Below, in pieces: positions 42,101 through 51,146 of a DNA stretch of 64,000 nucleotides. The stretch is from Pyropia yezoensis (taxonomy: Eukaryota; Rhodophyta; Bangiophyceae; Bangiales; Bangiaceae). Under the pieces are notes generated by a model. That model had not been told where the DNA came from. It was given only the letters and a program-made list of their open reading frames with translations, and ran no database searches. Within the stretch, counting starts at the first letter, position 1, and every line of letters begins with the position of its first letter. The translations under genes and the position numbers were made by a program. Location: assembly GCA_009829735.1 (NCBI GenBank), contig CM020620.1, forward strand, positions 13,265,420 to 13,329,419, in the 5' to 3' direction.

Positions 42101-42690
42101 TGTAAGATCGGCCCCCCCCCCCACCCCGGGGCCATCTGGGGAGGTGCAGGGGCGAGAGTGGTGCGGAAACGGGGGCAGGGGAGGCCACGGTGCGACCGGC
42201 GGAGGGCGGGAGGGGGCGTGGCGGAGCAAGGGGGGGCCCCGGGGCGCCCGCCCCCCCCCCCCACCCCGGGCTCCGCCCCCCTTCACGGGCGTGGAGGAGG
42301 AAGGGGGGGCATCGGTGCGCCCGCCCCCCCCCCCCCACTCCGGGCCGTCCGGGGGGGCGGGCGGGGCGAGGTGGGTGCGGAAACGGGGGCAGGGGGGGGC
42401 CCAGAGTAATTGTCCCCCCCGCCCCCCCACGGGTGTGGCGGGGCAAGGGGGGGGGCCCTGTGAGACCGGTCCCCCCCCCCACACCCGGGCCATCTGGGAG
42501 GGCCAGAGGGGCGAGGCGGGTGCGGAAACAGGGGCAGGGGGGGGGCCAGTGCAACTGTTCCCCCCCCTACCCTCCCACTCCCGGCGCCCCCCCCCCCCCT
42601 CCCCTACCAGACGTCGGTTTTATGGGGGCCCAGGGGAGGCGGGGGGGGGGCGAGGGGACGTGGCGGGACAAGGGGGGCCCCGGTGCGAGC
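41875..42690. repeat. Array of alternating G-blocks and C-blocks
   Basis: About eight to ten imperfect units with the order GGGGCAAGGGGGGG, GCCCTGTG-CGACCGGT, CCCCCCCCC, CCCGGGCC-TCTGG. It includes an uninterrupted run of roughly 38 G (about 42,059-42,097). Neighbouring G-blocks and C-blocks can pair as long hairpins, and either strand could form G-quadruplexes. Run lengths may be unreliable in the assembly. Confidence 0.85.
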
Positions 42691-43019
42691 TGTGTGCCCA
42701 AACTGCCCGAAATGCGGGGTGGGAAGGCGCGTTGGTATAGAAGAAGGCGCACGGGCCCGCCGTCACCGGCACCCGTCATCCGACTGCTCGTACGCACGCA
42801 CGCTACCGACGTGACGCCCAGTCGCATGACATCTGCGGTTTGGGCGTCTTCTCCGCGCCCCATTTTTTCCTCTGTTATTCCACCCGCACTGTGCCCCGCG
42901 CGCACACACCACGCGCCACTTCCGGCAGCAACTTGCGCGCACCCCGCTGCTCCCCATTCCATCTGGCACGCCGGGACCAGTACGTCCCGTAGTGCACCGG
43001 TCACTTGTCGACGGGTGTA

Positions 43020-43450
43020 CCGGTCAGCTGTCGACGGAGGCCAGCCAGCCGCCAGGCCTGGCCGCCGACCTGCCTTCCCGTCTTGCCTGCCTCGCCGGTT
43101 GGGCTGCCACCAGGCGTGGTCGCCGACCTGCCCCAGAATTGGCTGCGTCGCCGGTTGGCCAGCCGCCAGGCCTGGCCGCCGACCTGCCTTCCCGTCTTGG
43201 CTGCCTTGCCGACTGGGCGGCCACCAGGCGCGGTCGCCAACCTGCCTGAGAGTTGGCTGCCTCGCGGGCTGGGCTGCCAGCAGGCGAGGGCGCAGACCTG
43301 CCTTCTTGTCTTGGCTGCATTGCTGGTTGGGCTGCCACCTGGCGTGGTCGCTGACCTGCCCCAGACTGGGCTACCCCGACGGTTGGGCTGCCACCAGACC
43401 TGCCACAAGGCGTGGCTGCCTTGCCGACTGGGCTGCCGTCGACCTGCCTG
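43020..43450. repeat. 57-bp minisatellite
   Basis: GACCTGCC recurs at 43,068, 43,125, 43,181, 43,238 (as AACCTGCC), 43,295, 43,353, 43,397 and 43,441: six units of 56-58 bp and two shorter ones of 44 bp. Unit core: TTGGCTGCCTTGCCG-CTGGGC-GCCACCAGGCG-GGTCGCC. A period of 57 keeps the frame, and the plus strand stays open through the array into the next coding-like region. Confidence 0.9.
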
Positions 43451-43472
43451 TCGCCGCAGACGCGTCACCGTG

Positions 43473-44616
43473 AGTGACCACTCTTTCGATGCACGCGGCG
43501 TCGGGACGAAGCGCGCCGCCTTGGACGAGGATGCTACTTCTCCAGCACCGAAGCGTTGTCGCATCGAATCGGACGACAATGAACTGCGCCCTGCAGTGGA
43601 GACGACGGCGCAAGGGCAATCTGGCTGCGTCGATGCTGCTGTGCGAGCTCCGGCGCCTGGATCGGCGGTTGTACCCGCTGCCAGTCAGCCCAGACCGTCC
43701 CAGCCCGACCGTGATCCGGTGATTGATTAGGCAGTACTTCTGGAAGTGGACGGTTCGGGCGCCGAAGAGGGGGAATTGTTTCGGACGGACTACATGGTCA
43801 CCGCAGCAAGGCTGACCTTCAATGACAATTCTCTACTTGAGGATGTCGATGGGAGCGCCACCGAGTCGCACGTGAAGGTATTGGCGAACAACTTCAAAAC
43901 GAAAGGCCAGTCCCTCGCGATGCAGCAGATCACTATGTGCGAACTGACGGCGGCTGATGGAACGACCTCTCACGTGCTCGCCGATGGCCGTCATCTCTAT
44001 GCGGTGTGCAATGGAGAAGCCATCCATTTTATGTCCAGGGAGACGGCGGCTCGCGAGAAGGCCGCAGCTGAAGGGGTGGGACGCGTCAAGCAGCGAGTAC
44101 CCCGCATTCCGGTAAGCATTGCTTCGGGGTAGGACGGCAAGCCGCTTGAAGTTGCCGAGATCCCTCGCTTTGGGCTGGAGGCCAACTCAATGCAAGACGT
44201 GTCACTGCCCATTACTGCTGTGCACCACCTCGAGACGGGGCTGACTGCGGTCAAGATGGCGAGTGAGAAATGTGTCGATGAGAAGAACCGGCAGGCGTGG
44301 GTGAAGAAGCATTTTCTCAATGCCTCCAACGCCAGCGAGTCGCAGCAACAGAGCGACCCAAGACGGACAAGCGCCTCGTCTCGTAAATTTTGTTGTCGAA
44401 CGAGGTCCGGCCATTGAGGCGGACAAGAACAAGCCGGCTGCCCGCTTCTTGATGCTGAACATGGCGTTGGAATGGACGGGCGTTCCCGACGAGCGCGGCA
44501 GGGCGCGTGCATCTACGTTTCAACAGTCAGGCCGCACCTCGCAGACGCACTTCTTCGTTTTGCCAGGGTGTTGGAAGAGGTCGCTGCGGAAGCGGCCTCG
44601 CTTGGGCTCAAATTGA
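43473..44616 (+). pseudogene. Decayed unrecognised coding region
   Basis: Protein-like plus-strand sequence in successive pieces: SFDARGVGTKRAALDEDATS with PAPKRCRIESDD, then RTDYMVTAARLTFNDNSLLE, SHVKVLANNFKTKGQSLAMQ and SHVLADGRHLYAVCNGEAIH, then LPITAVHHLETGLTAVKMAS and finally FVVERGPAIEADKNKPAARF. The peptides look like real domains but are interrupted at least twice, so this is a broken gene or transposon ORF. It follows the 57-bp minisatellite. I do not recognise the family; the KRCR stretch might be a nuclear signal. Confidence 0.45.
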
Positions 44617-47301
44617 ATATAAATTAGTACCCCTACGGAGCACCCCTATATCGGATTAAAAGAATTACTATGCGCAGTGGTTTTCCCCACACTGTCCTCG
44701 ACGTGGAAAGGTCTTCACTATGAGGGCATGTCTTAAATGCAGCACCACAGGTGCTCGTGTCTGGTGAGACGCAGTTTTCATCCCGTGTTTCCGTGTTTGT
44801 GTACCGCGGCTGCCTTGACGACGAAGCACAAAGCACCAGCACCAGGACAGGTCTTGTTCGTGCTTGGGAGACGAGTTGGAACCGCACAGGCTACTTCCGA
44901 GCAAGAACTCGCCGCTGCGGCGGCCATGGTTGGCCGGATCTATCCATTCCGAAGGCAGTGAGGCACTCGTTGTCCCTGTTCCGTTGCGATGCGGTGCTCA
45001 TGGCGTGCTTGGAACCGGGCGGAAAAGCATGGTGTTCTTCCACCCACTCACGAGCGTGTCTACAACTCCGTCTTTACTCTAAGGTGTCTGAGTAAATTGC
45101 ATGTGCCCGGAAACGTGCTGCCTACGGGTTCTCGAAGCACGTGGATGTGCGTGACCAATCGGAGGCCTCCAAGACCTTGTTTCGTGTCTGAGACACGCCC
45201 ACGAGCCGCCGTTTAGATGTGGCCTGATGATAATCGTGTTCGTGCCTCCCTTTTGAAAGCGCCAAATGGCCATCAACTCCAAAGCCCCTTGCTCTCAAAT
45301 GGTGAGTCAGGTTTCTCCGGTTTGGCGACCGCCACGGGAGTGGTCATCAAGGACAAACACACCAGAGCTCGGGAAACGATCTCTCCGCATCCAGAGCATC
45401 TGCGCGTCAGCGAACCCCGCCCCCCCGAACAGAACAGCACAGCCATACAGGGCTCTTGTGACGTGCCAAGCGTGTTCGGTGTGAGTACACGTTTGACAGT
45501 GGTCGCGAAAAGCGAGGTGTGTCTCTTACGTCCTGGGATGCTCGTCTAGATTATAATACTGGGAGGTAAGGACAAGTTCAGAAAGTACGTGGTTGACTTT
45601 CCGTGCCTGACCTTTGCAGTCCCAATTGTTCGGCGAGTACTCGCAGCAGTTTCGGGTCGTGGCGAATCGGAAAGCGTGTGTGGCCGTTTTCGTGCCGAGC
45701 CCCATGTGCGGTGAGGGTGAGGGGGGCGGTGCGGGGTGGCCCGGGGGCGGGGAGGGGGCGGAGTAGGATTTGGGCGGGGCGACGCGGGGCGGGGCACCAG
45801 TTGGAGGACGTTTTCCAGCGACTGTAACACGGCCCGCACCCTGAGCCTCCCTTGCTGCGGTCAGGTCCCTTGCTGCGGTAAGCGGCGCCCAAATGGTGTG
45901 ACTGTCAGTCGGAGGACGCTTTCCAACAGAGCCCCCCCCTGTTGGCGCCGAGACCTGTGGGTGCGAGGTGTGGCGAGGGGGGCGAGGGCCAGAGGATCTT
46001 CCCGGCTTAGTCAGCAAGGGGGTTGGAAGGAAACCGCTGGTCAGGGGACAGGGGGGGGTGGGGGTGGGGGGGGGGATCAGAGGGGAGACGGATTTCAAGC
46101 GGAAGGCAGGCGAGAGGCAGGCGGAACGGAAGCGGCGATACGGGTCACAACCCACGCAGTACGCGGCTCTTTGGCATGGAAATAACAAGCGTTTGCTGAA
46201 AATGCAGCACGTCAGTGACTGTTGCTCTCCAGTAGGGAGAGGAGAGAGTTAAAAAAAAACTGGAATCTCAGGCGACAGGATATTAAGGGGGGGTAGGGTG
46301 GGGGGGGAGGGGGAGGGGAGCGCGGAGGCCAGCGTTCAGCAAGGGCCTGGGGCGTCACAGCAAGCCAGAGCTGTTTGAGCGTTGGCCCGGCAGGCCCAGG
46401 TGCAACGGAGGAGGTACACCCCTGGAGGGTCCCGCAGGTCGAGGGAAGTGGGGTGCGGGGCAACGACAGCCGGGGAACTGAAAATTTCCCTCTGTGGGCT
46501 CGTCCTCCCCGAAAAGGATGCCCGACCATGGGTACAGAGGGGACACATGGGAGAGCCAAAGAGGTGGCAAGAGGACGTGTGCGACCGCACCTGAGGCGGC
46601 ATTTGTCCAGGATGTGCAGGGCGGTTGGCCATTAGCAAGACGGCGGGAGGGGGGGGGGGGGGGGGCCTGTACCCAACAGCGCTCATCAACGACTGGCGTA
46701 CAGGAGGGGATGCGCAGCTCTGGTGCATTGGGGCATCCCGGGCGGCCGGCTAAATTGGCAACGGCGGCAGCGCCGTGCTGTGCCGTGCTGCGTGGGCGAG
46801 AGGGGTTTGGAGGGTGCTCAGACAGGACCTGATGCTGCTCGGCAGTCGCAGACCCCTGGTTTAGGTAACCAACACGGTGGCATAGATCGCTGGCGGGTCT
46901 CACCGCGAGCGTCGCACCTTGTCGACTGGCGTGGTCATTGACGTGACGACCATCGACGTGGCGCCGTCTTGGTCCCGCCGCTCACCAACCACCTGTGCCG
47001 TCTTGTTCCCGCCTCTGACTGACCACACCGTTGCATCCGCCGTGCACCGCGCGGCTGTCCCGAGCGTGCCACCCTCTGAGCGTCGCACACACCCGCGGTG
47101 TGTGCCTTGGGCATTCTTCGGTGTGTTCTGGAGGAAGCGCTACTTTCTGGATGGGGGCGGTAGCACCCCATATGAGGTAGCAGCCCTGCACTTATTTTTC
47201 ACTCATTCCGGAAGCAGCTCTGTGACTGGGCGTGGTCGGTCACCACCCCTGGTGGCCAACCTGCTGACTAGCGGTCGCGCCGACGGGGAGGACGTGCTGC
47301 C
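44617..47301. other. Interval without a supported gene
   Basis: Short frames on both strands without domains. G-rich runs lie near 46,048-46,070 and 46,648-46,663. The plus-strand frame 46,919-47,326 is open up to the point where element C inserted and might be a decayed host exon, but no motif supports it. Confidence 0.4.
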
Positions 47302-47772
47302 TGTGGCAGTATTGACCCCCAGGTAGGGGGACAGCACGTGCTATGCAAGGGGCGGCAGGCCACTAGCCTGATCCGTTCCTCCCCCTGCATTTGGGTCCAT
47401 ATTCCCTAAGTTTGGGATAGTTAGCTTAGTAGTAAATCCAACTTGGATTTGAGGGTTTTCTGCATTTATCGTCTTGAATTTTCGTGTGGCCCGGTGGGCA
47501 GGTGCTGGGGTGGGAGATTCTGAGTGGCGAGATTCTGAGTGGACCCTGGGGGGATAAGGGGAGGGACAGCGGGGCTTGGCCCTGCGTCCCCGTCCCGACG
47601 AAGGAACTGTTGGACCACACACCATCCTCTTGTTTGTCCGTGGGGGGGGCTTGCCCCACAACAGGGACAGAGTGTGTGCGACTTGCACTTCTTCCGGTTC
47701 CCCCGACACGGGAGGCAGCCCTAGCACACCGCCCCAACTTGGGTGCCGTGTGTGCATGTGGTTTTTGCCACA
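47302..47772 (+). repeat. 5' LTR of element C (471 bp)
   Basis: It begins TGTGGCAGTATTGACC and ends TTTTTGCCACA. It is the inverted equivalent of the B LTRs with a few differences. It contains the same palindromic AAATCC-loop-GGATTT hairpin (47,434-47,450) and CCCAACTTGGG. Confidence 0.9.
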
Positions 47773-47774
47773 TT

Positions 47775-47793
47775 TGGTGGAGCAGCAGGGGAC
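47775..47793 (+). other. Primer-binding site of element C
   Basis: TGGTGGAGCAGCAGGGGAC, two bases after the LTR. It begins with TGG, complementary to a tRNA CCA end. The sequence is shared with elements B and D. Confidence 0.8.
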
Positions 47794-47794
47794 A

Positions 47795-47850
47795 GAGGTA
47801 AACTTTACCTCCGGGTGCACCCGGGTGTAGGGGGCCCTCTGTCTCAGAGG
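47795..47850 (+). promoter_or_regulatory. Three adjacent leader hairpins of element C (packaging/dimerisation-like)
   Basis: Directly after the primer-binding site come three elements. First, 47,795-47,811, a perfect inverted repeat with 6-bp stem GAGGTA and loop AACTT. Second, 47,811-47,824, the 14-bp palindrome CCGGGTGCACCCGG. Third, 47,836-47,850, a 6-bp stem CCTCTG with a 3-base loop. A palindrome exposing GTGCAC between primer site and gag is what retroviral dimer-initiation sites look like, and the first loop belongs to the loop class found throughout this family. The role is inferred from position. Confidence 0.5.
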
Positions 47851-47891
47851 AACGGTGGACTTGGACCTTGTCATACGGATCGTTAGCCAAC

Positions 47892-49838
47892 ATGGCTAGC
47901 TCGGACCCCCCGTCGTCCGGGGAGTACACGGGTGACGCACGTACTTCAGTGCCTTTGAATACTGGTGAGACACAGGTGGGTTTACCTGGGGTCGCAGAGG
48001 GACTAGAGGTCCCTCAAGCCAGCAGGACTGGAAGTGCGGGCGGGCAACAGGCCACCCCGACTCAGTCGGGAGTTCACTCGGGTGACACTTCTGATGTGGG
48101 TGGGCCGAAGTCTGGCCACCGTGTGGTACACTCAACGGGAACGTCCCAAGGGGTGAGGACTGTCCCCGCGGGTTCCACTCGGATTGGAGCCAACTTTGGC
48201 TTGGAGCCGTCGCCAACTAGGCTTTCGGAGGACGGCGAACCTCCGTTGATCGGCGATGGGCTCGCGCCCATGCCCCCGGTTGAGACCCCTGAGGAACGTG
48301 GTTACCCCTCAGGTGGACACCCGGAGGCGGACCGAGACTCAACTGGAGTCGTCAATCCCCTCCTCGCGGAAACTGTCCGTCGGGAGGCGACCAATGTGTT
48401 GCGGCAGACTTTGCCGGACCTGGTGGTCACGATGACGAATACTATTCTGAATCAGATTGTGGCGAGTTTGCCAGATGGCCTTAATGTCCAGACCGGATTG
48501 GGGCTTTCGAGCCCGCAGGCGCAGGGGGAATCCCCCCTTACGCCTATCTCTGGTCGCCCCGAACTGGGGGCGACACCTGTGACTTCCAACGAGGGAGCCA
48601 CACCATACTCGGTGGGGCACACGCCCTTCATGGGGGAGTTCCCCTCGGAAACGCCGGCGGCTACACCAAGCTCGCCGTACCAGACTACAGGCGCTGAGGG
48701 TCAACTTACCCCAGTGCCACAGCGGCTGTTCCCTCAACGTGAGGTGCCGCCCAAGATCCAGGTAGCCAACCCGGTCTACCAGCGGATCTTTGACTGTGAG
48801 ACCTACGCCCTCCACAACAAGTCGGTGGCGTATGGTCCTGACCAGGCCCGAGCCATGGGCCGTGCCAAGAAGAATGCACTTCATTCTTTTGGGCACAAAG
48901 CGGAGTGGGATGGAACTCCCCCCCTCCGTGTCTTTGAGTTCCTACGTCGTTTCACAAAGGCCTGTGACGACAATGCCATAAGTGAAGGCATGGCTTTTTA
49001 CATGCTACAGGAGTTTACGAAGGGCGACCTGCGGACAGAACTTATGTCCGTCATGCCCAGCTCCTCAAGTGGAGGCGCTGGGGAGGTGACGTCCTATTTG
49101 GAGCTCGTCAACTGGTTGTTGAGAGCCATGGTTGATGAGGCAGCGTTGGCTTCTCAAGTCGAGGAGTTTACGCAAGCCCATCAGGAAGAGGCGGAGGACG
49201 AGCTGTCCTTTGCGGAGCGAGTCCGTAAGCTCAACAATCTTTGTGGGTTTCTTCATCCACAAGCTGTGGTGAAGAGTCGGTTTGTGGAGGGGCTCCATTG
49301 GTCAGTCCGAATGGAGACCCGGGAGCATAACACTGCCCGGGCGACCCTGGCCGAGTTGGCCAGGTTCGCCTATCGCAGAGGCGAGGCCTACCGCAAGTTG
49401 CGGGAGGAACAACGCCAGGAGCGTCAGGCCGAGTTGGCCAAGGAACGGGAGGAGGCGCGCCAGGCCAGAGAGTTGAGAGAGGCACGCCGAATCCGCAAGG
49501 AGAGGGTGGTAGCTGCCGTGGGAACTTCCCAGGGTATCCCTTCGTCTTCCCCAGTTGGGAAGACCCCTCCCGGAACAGACCATCGGTGTTGGAACTGCAA
49601 CTCCGATGGACACTGGGCATATGATTGCCCCAAGTTGAGTAAACGCATCCAACAACTTGTTAGGAATGCGAGTAAGAAGTCGGCTACGAACGAAGTACGT
49701 TCACGCCGCGAGGGTGGGTCTCGACCGGTCGTCGCGGTCGCCACACCCTCGGCGGAGGAGGCGGACACGTCGTCTTCGGACTCGTCGTCTTCCTCCCCGC
49801 CCTCAGATTCGGACGCCAAGTCGGCGGGAAACGAATGA
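47892..49838 (+). CDS. gag: Gag of element C
   Basis: A 648-residue Gag. The ATG at 47,892 (MASSDPPSSGEYTGDARTSV) is preferred over an in-frame ATG 24 bases upstream. A long Pro/Ser/Gly-rich N-terminal half precedes the retrotransposon-gag core (LRVFEFLRRFTKACDDNAIS; then LSFAERVRKLNNLCGFLHPQ) that matches element A. A charged helical stretch (EEQRQERQAELAKEREEARQ) and a CCHC zinc knuckle (CWNCNSDGHWAYDC) follow, then an acidic Ser-rich tail. The stop overlaps the pol ATG as ATGA, with pol one base back, so Pol synthesis by re-initiation or frameshifting is likely. The N-terminal half contains several strong hairpins (see findings). The frame looks whole. Confidence 0.92.
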   Translation: MASSDPPSSGEYTGDARTSVPLNTGETQVGLPGVAEGLEVPQASRTGSAGGQQATPTQSGVHSGDTSDVGGPKSGHRVVHSTGTSQGVRTVPAGSTRIGANFGLEPSPTRLSEDGEPPLIGDGLAPMPPVETPEERGYPSGGHPEADRDSTGVVNPLLAETVRREATNVLRQTLPDLVVTMTNTILNQIVASLPDGLNVQTGLGLSSPQAQGESPLTPISGRPELGATPVTSNEGATPYSVGHTPFMGEFPSETPAATPSSPYQTTGAEGQLTPVPQRLFPQREVPPKIQVANPVYQRIFDCETYALHNKSVAYGPDQARAMGRAKKNALHSFGHKAEWDGTPPLRVFEFLRRFTKACDDNAISEGMAFYMLQEFTKGDLRTELMSVMPSSSSGGAGEVTSYLELVNWLLRAMVDEAALASQVEEFTQAHQEEAEDELSFAERVRKLNNLCGFLHPQAVVKSRFVEGLHWSVRMETREHNTARATLAELARFAYRRGEAYRKLREEQRQERQAELAKEREEARQARELREARRIRKERVVAAVGTSQGIPSSSPVGKTPPGTDHRCWNCNSDGHWAYDCPKLSKRIQQLVRNASKKSATNEVRSRREGGSRPVVAVATPSAEEADTSSSDSSSSSPPSDSDAKSAGNE

Positions 49839-50388
49839 CCGTTGGGGCTGGTCGTCCGAAGCTCACAACGGCAGCCTCGGCCAAGTGGGCCAGGAGGACG
49901 AACCAACCGTGCCGGATACTGCGGCGACCTAAGGGAGTCCGCCCACCTCGGGTAGGACTCCCCAAGAACGTAAACCCACGACGGGTCATCGCGGTGCTGA
50001 CGGGTGAGAACTTCCAGGTGGCTGGACGGGTGCAACTTGCCCCCGGCCGCGCCTGTTGTGCCCGTATCGTACTTGATACCGGGTCAGGAGCCTTCTTGAT
50101 ACGCAAGTCGCTATTACCAAAGGAGGTGAAGCTCCAACGCTGGAGGTCCAAGGCTGACTATATGATTGACATCAATGGTGGGGTACTTCCCATCGTTGGT
50201 GCCGTGACCCTACCAACTAGGTTGGGGACCCATGAGGTCGACGTGACCCATGGTGTAGTTGAGAATATATCGGTACCCCTGCTTCTGGGTACCCCTTATG
50301 TTGTTACACAAGTGCCTTTGATTTGTGGCCCCGAGTACTGGGTCAAGTTGATGAATGGGGAGACTATCCCCATCCTTGGTAAGGGAAA
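49835..50388 (+). CDS. pol: Pol of element C, protease part before the nested insertion
   Basis: The start of pol overlaps the gag stop. It includes the aspartic protease motif VLDTGSGAFLIRKSLL near 50,070-50,115, then DINGGVLPIVGAVTL and GTPYVVTQVPLICGPEYW, as in element A. It is cut at 50,388 by insertion of element D, next to the GGAAA target duplication. Confidence 0.9.
50384..50388. repeat. Target-site duplication of element D, left copy
   Basis: GGAAA directly before the TGTGG terminus of the left LTR. It is repeated at 60,753-60,757 directly after the right LTR. A five-base duplication is typical for this superfamily. Confidence 0.9.
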
Positions 50389-50961
50389 TGTGGTATAAAA
50401 CTCGATCCTCTCAAACACGTGTCAATATCCCTCGGGGGAAAGGGACAGGTAACGCAGAAAGGGGAACTACGAGAATGGTATGCCTGTTGCCTCACGTGCC
50501 TGCTTGCAGGGCAAACAGATACGCACGGTAGTGCACACGGGGAAGAGGAAAGCAAACGCGCAGTTGTCTTTTTTTCCTGAGGGCGCGGGCCGAGGGCGCC
50601 TCGCTGTCCCTCTTAACGTGCATCTGGGGGAACCCCGGCACGTTGGCCCGGTAGCCCCCCCATAACCCCGAGTGGCCCCGACCCGAGTCTAACCTCGTCA
50701 GGTCGGGGGCCACTATCACTACTAATTCTATTCCCACTCACTAATCTCACACTCAAATTCTCTCAAATCAAGTCCCTCACAAATATGCAAAAACACATCA
50801 GAAATCCCTCTCTCGCGTGTGGATAGCGTAGTCCACCGCATCCCAGTGCCGGGCACGGGCCACGGCCGCCAACCATCGCCACACGGCGGGCGTGTTCTGG
50901 CACCTGGTGCCCTCTGGTTGCAGTCCCGGGTCGGCGCCAAGTCGGGGCCAGGGATGCTACA
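50389..50961 (-). repeat. LTR of element D, left copy (3' LTR in element sense)
   Basis: 573 bp, on the plus strand TGTGGTATAAAACTCG ... AGGGATGCTACA. It is a direct repeat of 60,180-60,752 with no difference noticed. On its right, TAGCTCCCTCCCTAG is the complement of a polypurine tract (AGGGAGGGAGCTA), so this is the 3' LTR. Confidence 0.93.
50394..50400 (+). promoter_or_regulatory. TATA-like box at the LTR edge, pointing at the antisense ORF
   Basis: TATAAAA five bases inside the LTR terminus on the plus strand, about 750 bases upstream of the antisense ORF start. It could serve antisense transcription from the 3' LTR. The identical copy at 60,185-60,191 points into element C pol. No other promoter element is clear. 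Confidence 0.3.
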
Positions 50962-51146
50962 TAGCTCCCTCCCTAGTCCGGCACGTCCTCGGGCCGAACC
51001 AGGTGCCACCGTGCACAGCCTCGAGCACGTCCACACCGGTGCCGAGGTCGAGCGTCTTCACCCCGGTCACGATCACCTGCCCCGATTCTGCCCCCCCCCC
51101 TCCGCTCCTTCACCTTGGCCCTCTCGTTCCCCGGAGTCTGGACGGT

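Noticed and set aside
50892-51146. Upstream start of the D antisense ORF inside the LTR
   Set aside because: The first 85 residues come from LTR and leader and have no counterpart in A or B; the ATG at 51,147 is more plausible.
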